Shown here: piece after piece, positions 1-6,795 of the stretch
How the letters are laid out: each line of letters begins with the position of its first letter
How positions within the stretch are numbered: position 1 is the first letter of the stretch
Assembly (NCBI GenBank): GCA_023259235.1
Contig: JAHFQQ010000018.1
Span: forward strand, 1 to 20,432
Source: Polaromonas sp.
Lineage (GTDB): Bacteria; Pseudomonadota; Gammaproteobacteria; Burkholderiales; Burkholderiaceae_C
Length of the DNA stretch: 20,432 bases
Reading direction: 5' to 3'
Made by a program: the position numbers and the translations under genes
Notes under the pieces: model-generated
What the model was told of the DNA's origin: nothing
Seen by the model: the letters and a program-made list of their open reading frames with translations, nothing else
The model's database searches: none

Positions 1-1
1 C

Positions 2-526
2 ATCGAGCGCGCCTACCGCAAAGCCATCGGCCAGGCGCGCGATGAAATCATCATCGCCAATGCGTATTTTGTCCCGGGCGGGAAACTGCGCCGCGCCCTT
101 GTGAAGGCTGCCAAACGGGCGGTGCGTGTGACATTGCTGCTGCAGGGCAAGTACGAGTACTACATGCAATACCATGCAGCCCCGCCGGTCTACGGCGTGC
201 TGTTGGCGGCGGGGGTCGAAATTTACGAATACACGACCAGCTTTCTGCATACCAAGGTGGCCGTGGTGGATGGCCATTGGGCCACCGTGGGCTCGTCCAA
301 CCTGGACCCCCTGAGTCTGCTGCTGGCGCGGGAAGCCAACGTGGTGGTCGAGAGCCGGGTATTTGCTGAAGATCTGAGAGCCCGTCTGCTCAAGGCCATG
401 GCCAGCAACGGTCAGCGTGTGGACCCCGCCGCTTACAGCCGTCGGCCCCTGAGCCAGCGTCTGCAAGGCTGGATGGCTTATGCCTTGATCCGGCTGGCGC
501 TGCTGGTGACCGGGCAGCGTTATTGA
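2..526 (+). CDS. clsB: Cardiolipin synthase ClsB-type, C-terminal part (5' truncated by window edge)
   Basis: The open frame runs from the window edge to TGA at 524-526, giving about 174 C-terminal residues. It carries the second phospholipase D HKD signature, HTKVAVVDGHWATVGSSNLD (H-x-K-x4-D-x6-G-S-x-N), followed by PLSLLLAREANVVV, which closely resembles E. coli ClsB. Family knowledge: PLD-superfamily cardiolipin synthases condense phospholipid head groups at the inner membrane through paired HKD motifs. The first motif must lie upstream of the window. The basic, hydrophobic C-terminus (GWMAYALIRLALLVTGQRY) may contact the membrane. The ClsB assignment over ClsA or ClsC rests on the sequence around the HKD motif and is fairly secure. 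Confidence 0.88.
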   Translation: MERAYRKAIGQARDEIIIANAYFVPGGKLRRALVKAAKRAVRVTLLLQGKYEYYMQYHAAPPVYGVLLAAGVEIYEYTTSFLHTKVAVVDGHWATVGSSNLDPLSLLLAREANVVVESRVFAEDLRARLLKAMASNGQRVDPAAYSRRPLSQRLQGWMAYALIRLALLVTGQRY

Positions 527-563
527 GCCTCAAGTCTCATGCGGCCCACCCGCAAGGATGCTT

Positions 564-632
564 GTGCGATATCAAATTAATAGCTGCCTGCGCCCGTCCT
601 GAAAGGGCAAAGGGGCCAAAAGCCTTGTAAAA
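564..632 (+). repeat. Palindromic intergenic repeat, copy 1 (clsB-folE gap)
   Basis: This stretch contains the core AATTAATAGCTGCCTGCGCC and an AGGGGCCAAAAGCC tail. Bases 574-597 (24 nt) are identical to the reverse complement of 13188-13211 inside gpsA, which cannot be chance. Related copies are at 2703-2762, 13887-13952 and 18397-18457. From memory, repeats with an 'ATAGCTGCTTGCGC' core are abundant in Comamonadaceae genomes; I could not check this. It occupies about half of the 148-bp gap upstream of folE. Confidence 0.8.
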
Positions 633-674
633 ATTCAGGGAAGCCGATTTTCCGGCAGGCTGGTAATATCTGAC

Positions 675-1397
675 ATGCTTATGAAAATCACTACGACCCC
701 CCCAGATGCGACCGATGAGGGTACGCCTGTTTCCGTCAGGATTCGCGAGCGACTGGCCCAGGCCCGCAAGCGTTTTTATGCCAATGACAACATCGCCGAG
801 TTCGTGGCGCCCGGTGAGCTCGAAAAGCTGCTCGACGAGGTTGAAGTCAAGATGCAGGGCGTGCTTGACAGCCTGGTGATTGACACCAAGGGCGACCACA
901 ACTCCCAGAACACCGCGCGACGCGTGGCCAAGATGTACCTGAACGAAGTGTTCAAGGGGCGTTATTTGGCGGTACCGGAGATCACCGAGTTTCCGAACAC
1001 CGTGCATCTCAATGAACTGCTGATCGTGGGGCCCATCACGGTGCGCAGCGCCTGCTCGCATCACCTTTGCCCAATCATCGGCAAGGTCTGGATCGGCGTG
1101 ATGCCCAACGAGCACACCAACGTGATCGGCCTGTCCAAATACGCGCGGCTGGCCGAGTGGGTGATGGGGCGTCCGCAAATTCAGGAGGAAGCCGTGGTGC
1201 AACTGGCCGACCTGATCATGGAGAAGACCCAGCCTGATGGCCTGGCCATTGTGATGGAAGCCAGCCACTTTTGCATGTCGTGGCGCGGTGTCAAGGACAT
1301 GGACAGCAAGATGGTCAACTCGGTGATGCGCGGCGTATTCCTGAAAGACGCGTCGCTGCGTCGCGAGTTCCTGGCGCTGATCCCGCGGAAAGGATGA
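675..1397 (+). CDS. folE: GTP cyclohydrolase I
   Basis: This 240-residue protein converts GTP to 7,8-dihydroneopterin triphosphate, the first step of tetrahydrofolate and other pterin synthesis, in the cytoplasm. It has the zinc-site motif CSHHLCPIIG with ligands C127 and H130, and the third ligand C200 in SHFCMSWRGV. The spacing matches E. coli FolE (C110, H113, C181). The GLSKYARLAEWVMGRPQIQE stretch is also typical. The N-terminus is about 18 residues longer than in E. coli. A second in-frame ATG lies two codons downstream at 681, and neither start has a good Shine-Dalgarno sequence. A TAATAT hexamer lies at 664-669 but I see no convincing -35. The stop is only 4 nt before the BLUF gene, so the two are probably cotranscribed. 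Confidence 0.96.
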   Translation: MLMKITTTPPDATDEGTPVSVRIRERLAQARKRFYANDNIAEFVAPGELEKLLDEVEVKMQGVLDSLVIDTKGDHNSQNTARRVAKMYLNEVFKGRYLAVPEITEFPNTVHLNELLIVGPITVRSACSHHLCPIIGKVWIGVMPNEHTNVIGLSKYARLAEWVMGRPQIQEEAVVQLADLIMEKTQPDGLAIVMEASHFCMSWRGVKDMDSKMVNSVMRGVFLKDASLRREFLALIPRKG

Positions 1398-1401
1398 TTC
1401 G

Positions 1402-1824
1402 ATGCTGGTACGTCTGCTTTACGCGAGCCGCGCCCTGGACGCCAGTCCGCAGGCCATCGAAGCCATTTTGGCGCAATCGCTGCAGTGCAACCCGACCTGC
1501 GGCATTACCGGCATTCTGTGTTACGGCGGGGGTATCTTCCTGCAGGCCATTGAAGGCGGGCGTATGCCCGTCAGTGAACTCTACGGCCACATCCAGCGCG
1601 ATCCGCGCCACAAGGATGTGGCGCTGCTTCACTACGAGGAAATCTCCGAGCGCCGCTTTGGCGGCTGGACTATGGGGCACGTCAACGTGCACAAACTGAA
1701 CCAGTCCATTTTGCTCAAATATGCGGAAAAGCCCGAGCTCGATCCGTACTCGGTGTCCGGCAAAGTGTCCCTTGCGCTGCTGGAAGAGTTGATGGCCACG
1801 GCCTTCATCATTGGCCGGGCCTGA
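1402..1824 (+). CDS. Short BLUF-domain blue-light sensor
   Basis: A 140-residue protein made almost entirely of one BLUF (FAD-binding blue-light sensing) domain, residues 1 to about 95, plus a C-terminal helical cap of about 45 residues. The photochemical residues are visible: Y7 (LLYAS), N30 (CNPTCGITG), Q48 (FLQAIEGG), and W89/M91 (GGWTMGH). These correspond to AppA Y21, N45, Q63, W104 and M106. There is no EAL, GGDEF or other output domain, so it must signal through a protein partner. Its start lies 4 nt after the folE stop with GGAAAGGA about 7 nt upstream, indicating translational coupling. Its 3' end overlaps the next gene. Light sensing follows from the family; the partner is unknown. 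Confidence 0.93.
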   Translation: MLVRLLYASRALDASPQAIEAILAQSLQCNPTCGITGILCYGGGIFLQAIEGGRMPVSELYGHIQRDPRHKDVALLHYEEISERRFGGWTMGHVNVHKLNQSILLKYAEKPELDPYSVSGKVSLALLEELMATAFIIGRA

Positions 1825-2740
1825 GTCAGCCGGCATCGCGTCGGCGCGCGGCGCGACACGGGCCGCGCCACCTCTGCTGATAGGCTGCGATTTTTCCAGT
1901 CGCCCCAGCCGTCGCAAGCCGGTTGTGATCGCCAGCGGCAACGCTGCAAAAGGCAGGCTGCTGCTGGCCGGTCTTGAACGCATTGAATCGCTGGACGGAT
2001 TCGAGCACTGGTTGCGTCAGGAGCGCTCCTGGATCGGTGCCTTCGATTTTCCGTTCGGCCTGCCACGCGAACTGGTCATCGCTCTGGGCTGGCCCACGCA
2101 GTGGGCTGAGCTGATTCATCACTATGCGGGGTTGAGGCGATCCGAGATTCGCGGGCGCTTTGCGGCCTTTTGCGATGCCCGCCCCGCAGGCGGAAAATTT
2201 GCCCACCGCGCCACCGACCGTCCGGCGGGCTCCAGCCCTTCCATGAAGTGGATCAACCCGCCGGTGGCCTACATGCTGCATGCCGGTGTGCCGCGGCTGC
2301 TGGCGGCCGGCGTGCACCTTCCATGCCTTCACGATGGCGATGACAGCCGGGTTGCATTGGAAGGCTACCCGGGCCTGCTGGCGCGCGAGGTGCTGGGCAA
2401 ACGCTCCTACAAGAGCGACGACAAAGCCAGGCAGACAGCGGAGCGCCTGATTGCGCGCAAGGATCTGATCACCGCGCTGGAGCATGGGCAAACCCGGCTT
2501 GGCCTGCGCCTGAAAGTCAGCCATGCCCAGCGCGACGCGTTGACTGACGATGCCAGCGGTGACAGCCTGGATGCGGTACTGTGCCTGCTGCAGGCGGCCT
2601 GGGCTGCCGAGCAGGGGGCGCCGCGTTACGGCTTGCCGCTGGAAACGGACCCGCTGGAAGGCTGGATCGTCACGGCGCAAGCTGCCGAACCCGTTGCTGG
2701 AGATGATTTTTGCGCAAAGCCCCCTGCAAACAGGATATAG
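1811..2740 (+). CDS. DUF429 family protein (RNase H-like fold)
   Basis: The 309-residue frame matches the DUF429 family, which has a predicted RNase H-like fold and no firmly established function. Recognisable segments are LLIGCDFSSRPSRRKPVV near the N-terminus, WIGAFDFPFGLPRE, ALEGYPGLLAREV, KSDDKARQ, and the C-terminal DSLDAVLCLLQAAWAAEQ. Acidic residues D in GCDFSS, D in FDFPFG and E in EGYP are plausible metal ligands. No ATG is available in frame near the conserved start. The TTG at 1811 overlaps the BLUF stop by 14 nt, which suggests coupled translation, but the exact start is uncertain. The last 12 or so residues (DDFCAKPPANRI) and the stop codon lie inside repeat copy 2. The family body appears to end near DPLEGWIV, so this tail is probably acquired. 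Confidence 0.8.
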   Translation: MAGPESAGIASARGATRAAPPLLIGCDFSSRPSRRKPVVIASGNAAKGRLLLAGLERIESLDGFEHWLRQERSWIGAFDFPFGLPRELVIALGWPTQWAELIHHYAGLRRSEIRGRFAAFCDARPAGGKFAHRATDRPAGSSPSMKWINPPVAYMLHAGVPRLLAAGVHLPCLHDGDDSRVALEGYPGLLAREVLGKRSYKSDDKARQTAERLIARKDLITALEHGQTRLGLRLKVSHAQRDALTDDASGDSLDAVLCLLQAAWAAEQGAPRYGLPLETDPLEGWIVTAQAAEPVAGDDFCAKPPANRI

Positions 2741-2762
2741 GCAGCTATAAATTCAGTAGCAA
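2703..2762 (-). repeat. Palindromic repeat, copy 2 (DUF429 3' end to nuclease start)
   Basis: Read on the minus strand this contains TTGCTACTGAATTTATAGCT followed by GCC, then a tail ending GGGGGCTTTGCGCAAAAATC. It aligns with copy 1 over the core and the tail. It encodes the last 12 or so codons and the TAG stop of the DUF429 gene, and ends directly at the ATG of the nuclease gene. Confidence 0.65.
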
Positions 2763-3308
2763 ATGAAAAATGTAATACAACCTGGCACGGCAAATGCGCT
2801 GATTCTGCTGGCTCTGGCGACGGCGCTGGGGTGGTGTCCTCCGGCCAGACCTTCCGAAAGGCCCGAGGCGGTATGGTGGGGTGTCGTGACGTATGTGGTG
2901 GATGGCGACACCGTTCATGTACGCCCCGATGATGGCGGCATTCCGGTCAGTATTCGCCTGGGCGGCATCGACGCGCCAGAGATCTGCCAGCCCGGCGGCG
3001 TTGTGTCGCGTGATGCGCTCGGGCGGCGGGTACTTGGTCGGCGTGTGGCCATTCAGGGCCGGTACCAGGACGACTATGGTCGCCTGCTGGCGCGAATTGT
3101 GTTGAATGACGAAGACATCGGGCAATGGATGGTTGCCCAGGGGCTGGCCTGGTCCTACCACTACCGCCGCAGCACCGGCCCCTATGCCCTGCAGGAAGGT
3201 CGCGCGCAAGCTGAGCGGCGTGGAATATTCTCGCCCATTCATTCAGTGCCCGCTGTTTATCCGCGCGTGTTCCGCAAGCAGCATGGAAGCTGCTATCTGC
3301 AACCCTGA
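2763..3308 (+). CDS. Thermonuclease-like (SNase) exported protein
   Basis: A 181-residue Staphylococcal nuclease-fold protein (OB-fold, calcium-dependent phosphodiesterase family). Residues about 1-30 form a signal-peptide-like segment (ALILLALATALGW). The SNase domain covers about 38-156. Family catalytic elements are present: VVDGDTVHV (D47, D49), IRLGGIDAPE (R65, D70, E73) and DDYGRLLARI (R107), matching R35, D40, E43 and R87 of S. aureus nuclease. WMVAQGLAW and LQEGRAQAERRGIF complete the fold. The expected role is secreted or periplasmic nucleic-acid hydrolysis. No good ribosome binding site precedes the ATG, which abuts repeat copy 2. It lies in the same direction as the DUF429 gene, 22 nt downstream. 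Confidence 0.9.
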   Translation: MKNVIQPGTANALILLALATALGWCPPARPSERPEAVWWGVVTYVVDGDTVHVRPDDGGIPVSIRLGGIDAPEICQPGGVVSRDALGRRVLGRRVAIQGRYQDDYGRLLARIVLNDEDIGQWMVAQGLAWSYHYRRSTGPYALQEGRAQAERRGIFSPIHSVPAVYPRVFRKQHGSCYLQP

Positions 3309-3369
3309 CGCCGAACCGGCGCAGCTGGCAGGCTTGATGCGCCCGAAACCAGACTTTTATGGCTATTTA

Positions 3370-3375
3370 TCCTAC
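3370..3375 (+). promoter_or_regulatory. TCCTAC half-site in the gap upstream of the BON lipoprotein gene
   Basis: TTTATCCTACGG lies in the 207-bp gap before the BON lipoprotein gene, about 140 nt upstream of its start. The same TATCCTAC core recurs upstream of the gene at 16987 and as half of a palindrome at 7942-7957. The regulatory role is an inference. The rest of the gap shows no ORF or RNA that I recognise. Confidence 0.25.
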
Positions 3376-3515
3376 GGCCGTTTCGGCACCGGCTGACTTG
3401 CGGCAGGCCAGGCCCTGGCTAAAGTGAACTGGTGCGATGTCACCGGCGCTGCTCTGGTGTGCGGGTCTCGTGGTTTTCTTGAGATACACCCATTTTTTTA
3501 CCAACAGGAGTCATT

Positions 3516-4022
3516 ATGAAAAATCAGCTATCAGACCGTTTGCCAGCCAGTCAGGGTTTCAACGCATCGCGGGTCGTGCTCGGCGCGCTGGCCTTTGTGC
3601 TTGCATTGAGCGCCTGCGGCAAGAAAGACGACGATAAAACAGCGGGCCAGCAACTCGATTCGGCTATTGCAAAAACGCAGCAGGCGGCCGAAGAGGCCAA
3701 GGCAAAAACCGAAAGCGGCATGGCCAACGCACGGGCCGCGCTGAAAGATGCCACGCAGAGTGCGGAGTCTTCAACTAAAGAGCTGGCAAGCAAAGCGGCT
3801 GAGACGCTGGATGACGTGGCCATTACCACGGCCGTGTCGGCCGGACTTGCCAGGGAGCCGGACCTGAGCGCGATCAAAATCAACGTGGACACTAAAAATG
3901 GTGTCGTGACCCTGAATGGCCCGGCACCCACCGAAGCCGCCCGCGACAAGGCCGGCAGCATTGCCAAGGCGGTCGAGGGCGTCAAATCGGTGGAGAACCG
4001 GCTGGTGCTGAAAGCAGGTTAA
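3516..4022 (+). CDS. BON-domain lipoprotein
   Basis: A 168-residue predicted lipoprotein. A hydrophobic signal (VVLGALAFVLALSAC) ends in a lipobox with acceptor C34, followed by GKKDDD, which is compatible with export and lipid attachment. Residues about 45-95 are Ala/Lys/Glu/Thr-rich and probably helical. Residues about 98-168 form one BON domain (DDVAITTAVSAGLA...IKINVDTKNGVVTLNG...VEGVKSVENRLVLK). BON domains, as in OsmY, are associated with envelope stress and phospholipid surfaces. A strong AGGAG precedes the ATG. Its TAA stop overlaps that of the convergent BON gene. The neighbouring BON, DUF883 and DUF1328 genes support an osmotic or envelope-stress role (inference). Confidence 0.9.
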   Translation: MKNQLSDRLPASQGFNASRVVLGALAFVLALSACGKKDDDKTAGQQLDSAIAKTQQAAEEAKAKTESGMANARAALKDATQSAESSTKELASKAAETLDDVAITTAVSAGLAREPDLSAIKINVDTKNGVVTLNGPAPTEAARDKAGSIAKAVEGVKSVENRLVLKAG

Positions 4023-4333
4023 GGGCGAACAATGATGTTGTTGCGCACGGCCCGGACATTTTTGACGCCACGGGCGAGATTTTCAGCCTGTGTTTTTTCG
4101 GCGGTGGACTTGGCAAAACCGGATAGCTGCACCGTTCCATTGAGGGTTTCAACGCTGATGGAAGTGCCTGCGACCGTCTTGTCCTCAAGGAGCTTGGCCT
4201 TGACGGTGGTCGTGATGGCTGCATCGTCAACATAGGCGCCGGCAGTTTCCTGGCCACGTCCCACGGCGCAGCCAGTGCCGATGAGGGTAAGGCCTGTAAG
4301 GGCGGCGAATGCAATGGCGCGAGCGTATTTCAT
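4019..4333 (-). CDS. Short BON-domain protein, predicted lipoprotein
   Basis: A 104-residue protein with a signal sequence (ARAIAFAALTGLTLIGTGC). C22 is a probable lipidation site, although the -3 residue is not the usual leucine. Residues about 33-104 form a single BON domain (DDAAITTTVKAKLLEDKTVAGTSISVETLNGTVQLSGFA...VKNVRAVRNNIIVRP). It is a shorter paralogue of the neighbouring BON lipoprotein, with the shared DDxAITT and NG-V-L-G patterns. AGAGGAAA precedes the ATG. The coding strand upstream has three tandem TCAAT units (4349-4363), of unknown significance. The stop TAA shares the palindromic TTAA at 4019-4022 with the opposing gene. Periplasmic stress function is inferred from the family. 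Confidence 0.88.
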   Translation of the reverse strand: MKYARAIAFAALTGLTLIGTGCAVGRGQETAGAYVDDAAITTTVKAKLLEDKTVAGTSISVETLNGTVQLSGFAKSTAEKTQAENLARGVKNVRAVRNNIIVRP

Positions 4334-4481
4334 ATGGGTTTCCTCTTGATTGAATTGAATTGAACCGGTGCAGGGTTTTAAAGCCTGTCAATCAGCGGCA
4401 CCACGCCCATCGACCTGCGGTAATCGTTATTTTTCGGGGCTATCGGGCGTCAGCTGCGCGCCTGAATAGCCGACATGATTT

Positions 4482-4874
4482 TCAGTAGCGGTTCCGGTTG
4501 CGATGACGTGAAGAAGAAATCAGCAAGGCAACCGTGGCACCCACTGCCGCGGCAATCAGCACGGAACGCACGGGTTGATCGGCGACGTAGCGGGTGGTGG
4601 CCCTGGAGGCATGTTTGAGGGATCGCTCGGCGCGGTATTTCGCCTCTGATGCCAGATCAAGGCTGTGCCGGGCCAGCTTTTGCGCCCTGGAAGTCAGCAT
4701 GTCAACGACCGGGTCGATACTGCCGCGAAGCTCACGCGCCCGGCCTTCCGCCCTGACAAGAGCGTCGCTGGCGTAGTCCCGGGTTGAGTCCACCGCATTG
4801 CCGGCGGTCTTGAGTAATTCATCGGTGGCGTGGCGCATGGTGGGCATGGCGTCATCGGCGATTTTGCTAGTCAT
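4482..4874 (-). CDS. DUF883 (ElaB/YqjD-like) membrane-anchored protein
   Basis: A 130-residue protein with a long amphipathic, helix-forming body (residues about 10-100, rich in Ala, Arg, Glu and Lys) and one C-terminal transmembrane segment (SVLIAAAVGATVALLI, about 106-121), then the basic tail SSSRHRNRNRY. The YVADQPVRSVLIAAAVGA pattern is typical of DUF883/ElaB/YqjD proteins, some of which are tail-anchored, ribosome-associated, stationary-phase proteins in E. coli. AAGGA lies upstream of the ATG. The 148-bp gap towards the BON gene holds no ORF that I can support. Family membership is likely; the molecular role here is unknown. Confidence 0.82.
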   Translation of the reverse strand: MTSKIADDAMPTMRHATDELLKTAGNAVDSTRDYASDALVRAEGRARELRGSIDPVVDMLTSRAQKLARHSLDLASEAKYRAERSLKHASRATTRYVADQPVRSVLIAAAVGATVALLISSSRHRNRNRY

Positions 4875-4963
4875 ATCGGGTCCTTGGTAACGTGAAGTGG
4901 AATGGTCGGTGCAATGAGCGAGGGCAGTGAACTGGCGTGGGGCGAACGCTTCCGCGACTCGTG

Positions 4964-5128
4964 TCAGTTCTTCCTGAAGACACTGAGGGCAAAGCCGATG
5001 ATCGCCATGATGAGGAAGATGAAGAAAAGGATCTTGGCGATTTCAACGGCGCCTGCCGCGATGCCGCCGAAGCCGAAGATGGCGGCGATCAGTGCGATCA
5101 CCAGAAAAACGACGGAATAATGCAACAT
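4964..5128 (-). CDS. DUF1328 (YtjA-like) small membrane protein
   Basis: A 54-residue protein that is easily missed because of its size. It begins MLHYSVVFLVIALIAAIFGF, continues with GGIAAGAVEIAKILFFIFLI and ends ALSVFRKN. It forms two hydrophobic hairpin segments (about 4-25 and 30-50). This is the canonical length and pattern of the DUF1328/YtjA family, for which no biochemical role is established. A strong AAGGAG sits 6 nt before the ATG. It follows the kinase gene on the same strand after a 194-bp gap and precedes the DUF883 gene by 89 nt. The association with BON and DUF883 genes is consistent with a stress regulon (inference). Confidence 0.9.
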   Translation of the reverse strand: MLHYSVVFLVIALIAAIFGFGGIAAGAVEIAKILFFIFLIMAIIGFALSVFRKN

Positions 5129-5233
5129 CTCGATCTCCTTGCCTTGAGTGTCAGGGAGCGCTTCTTTTGAATCGCTTACAGTAAGGTTAATGAGAAGGCG
5201 TGCCGTTACTCATCGGCTGTGAACGTGTGCCTT

Positions 5234-5262
5234 TGTAGGTTGCGGGGTGAGCGGACTGTAGG
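5234..5262. promoter_or_regulatory. Two TGTAGG direct repeats, 23 nt apart, upstream of the DUF1328 gene
   Basis: TGTAGG occurs at 5234-5239 and 5257-5262, about two helical turns apart, the second as TGTAGGAAACG. They lie about 105-135 nt upstream of the DUF1328 start. GTAGGAAAC also occurs, on the opposite strand, in the palindrome at 7942-7957. A regulator-binding role is an inference. The rest of the 5129-5322 gap shows nothing I can name. Confidence 0.3.
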
Positions 5263-5322
5263 AAACGACTGACGGGACCTTGATGCAGCCGCCCGGCGGC
5301 GGCTTGGCGCTTGCGCAGGTGT

Positions 5323-6663
5323 TCAACGGAGCTTGGGCAGCACGGCTGAAATGGTTGTACCGCTTCCCTCGGTGCTGGTGATGGTCAAACGGCCGCCAGC
5401 CGCTTCCACGCGGTGGCGCATGCCCGCGAGGCCATGACTTGTGGGGCCGATGTTTTGCAGCCTGAAGCCTTTGCCATTGTCCTTGACCTCGATCGTGATG
5501 TAGCCGTCAAAGTTGTGAAGGCTGATGTCTGCCTTGCTGGCCTGCGCATATTTCCCCATGTTGGTCAGCGACTCCTGGACCAGCCGATAGACCGTAAGTT
5601 GAGCCGAGCCCACAAGGTCAACGATTTCGAGGTCGGTGGTGATTGATAGCCCCGAGCGCGCTTCGAATTCCCGGGCAAGGATTTCAAGTGAAGCCACCAG
5701 GCCCAGATGGGACAGCGCGGACGGCCGCAAATCTTCAACCACGCGGCGTGAAAACGCAATGCCTCTGTTCAGGGTTTCAGTCAGATGCTGCAGGCGTTCC
5801 GTTGCCTCTGGCTCGCTGCCAGCCAGGCGCGAGCGAAGCCGGGCCGCGTCCAGCTTGGCGGCCGTCAGGATGGCGCCCAGTTCGTCGTGCAGTTCGCGTG
5901 CCAGATGGCCCCGTTCGTCCTCCCGTACGTTTTGCAGATGGGTGGCAAGCTGGGCCAGATCGGCCGTGCGCTCACGCACTTGTGATTCGAGCAGGTCGCG
6001 CTCGCGCTGCAGCGACTCCGTTTCGCGCACGCCTGAGGCGAGCAATGCATGGGTTTGCATCAGGTACTTGATAAAGATCAGCAATCCGGCCAAGGCCATG
6101 AGGGCAACGCCGAGGCGAGACAATTGCAGCGCATCCCTGATCTGGGCCTGACCGAGTTCCATTTTGCCGATGCTGCTGGTGGTCAGCCTGGCAGACTGCT
6201 CACGGATGGCGTCCATCTGCTCCTTGCCGACGTCCGTGGTCAAGACGAATTTCCAGGTGTCCTCGTTGCCCTCCTTGCGCATGCGCACGCTCAGCTCCAT
6301 TTCGGCGAGCTTGCGCGAAACGGCCGCTGACAGGATGAGGAATTCCGTGAGCTGGTCTGCGTGGGGAGTGACCTGCTGGCGCAGCATGTCCAGGCTCTTG
6401 CCGATCCCGGCCGTGGCCGCGGTGTAGGGAGCCAGGTAGCTCGCGCTGCCGGTCAGTAAATAGCCCCGTTGCCCGGTTTCCGCGTCCAGCACCTGTTGCA
6501 GCAGCGTGCTGATGGCTCCGCGAGTTTGTTGCGCCGCTTCAATTCTGGCCGACGCCGCCATCGATTTGCTAAAGCTGACCTCATTGATGACGATCAGCAG
6601 GACGGTCGCCAGCACAGCCAGAAGCAGGCTGACGGCCATTTTGGGGGAGGAAAATCTTTTCAC
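5323..6663 (-). CDS. CHASE3-type sensor histidine kinase (HisKA_3 family)
   Basis: A membrane sensor kinase of about 446 residues. Transmembrane segment 1 is about 9-30. A periplasmic CHASE3-like domain follows (LDAETGQRGYLLTGSASYLAPY). Transmembrane segment 2 is about 182-203, with a coiled linker (SLQRERDLLESQVRERTADL). The HisKA_3 dimerisation motif ERGHLARELHDELG has the probable phospho-accepting H259. The HATPase domain has an N-box-like segment (VQESLTNMGKYAQA), DNGKGF and HGLAGMRHRVEAAGG. This is the NarX/DegS class that pairs with NarL-type regulators, and one is encoded divergently next door. I prefer the GTG at 6663 because GGAG lies 6 nt upstream. An ATG at 6675 and a frame extension to 6744 are alternatives with poorer signals. 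Confidence 0.9.
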   Translation of the reverse strand: MKRFSSPKMAVSLLLAVLATVLLIVINEVSFSKSMAASARIEAAQQTRGAISTLLQQVLDAETGQRGYLLTGSASYLAPYTAATAGIGKSLDMLRQQVTPHADQLTEFLILSAAVSRKLAEMELSVRMRKEGNEDTWKFVLTTDVGKEQMDAIREQSARLTTSSIGKMELGQAQIRDALQLSRLGVALMALAGLLIFIKYLMQTHALLASGVRETESLQRERDLLESQVRERTADLAQLATHLQNVREDERGHLARELHDELGAILTAAKLDAARLRSRLAGSEPEATERLQHLTETLNRGIAFSRRVVEDLRPSALSHLGLVASLEILAREFEARSGLSITTDLEIVDLVGSAQLTVYRLVQESLTNMGKYAQASKADISLHNFDGYITIEVKDNGKGFRLQNIGPTSHGLAGMRHRVEAAGGRLTITSTEGSGTTISAVLPKLR

Positions 6664-6795
6664 GGCAGACTCCATTCGGCGCTTATGCAAATTATTCGTC
6701 AATAATGGGGCTAAAGATCGTTGCGGATGTTCGGGCCTGGCCAACTTTGGTTATCGCGTTGCCCACCTGCAAGGGCTTTATTGGGAGATAGCGAC

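Noticed and set aside
664..669. TAATAT hexamer as a folE promoter
   Set aside because: No acceptable -35 at 16-18 bp; the nearest TTGTAA is 33 bp upstream.
537..1268. Minus-strand open frame of 243 codons
   Set aside because: It is antisense to folE and its His/Gly-rich translation is typical of shadow frames.
1826..2680. Minus-strand open frame of 284 codons
   Set aside because: It is a shadow of the DUF429 gene, with no recognisable motif and an Arg/Gln/Ala-biased composition.
3309..3515. Possible small genes in the gap before the BON lipoprotein
   Set aside because: The frames here lack ribosome binding sites and recognisable sequence; only the TCCTAC site was retained.
4349..4363. Three tandem ATTGA units upstream of the short BON gene, with a similar AATTGAATTG upstream of gpmA
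   Set aside because: Too short and AT-simple to claim as an operator; two occurrences can be chance.
6664..6744. Upstream extension of the histidine kinase
   Set aside because: There is no ribosome binding site at the first ATG and the added residues are not membrane- or domain-like; the GTG at 6663 has GGAG at good spacing.
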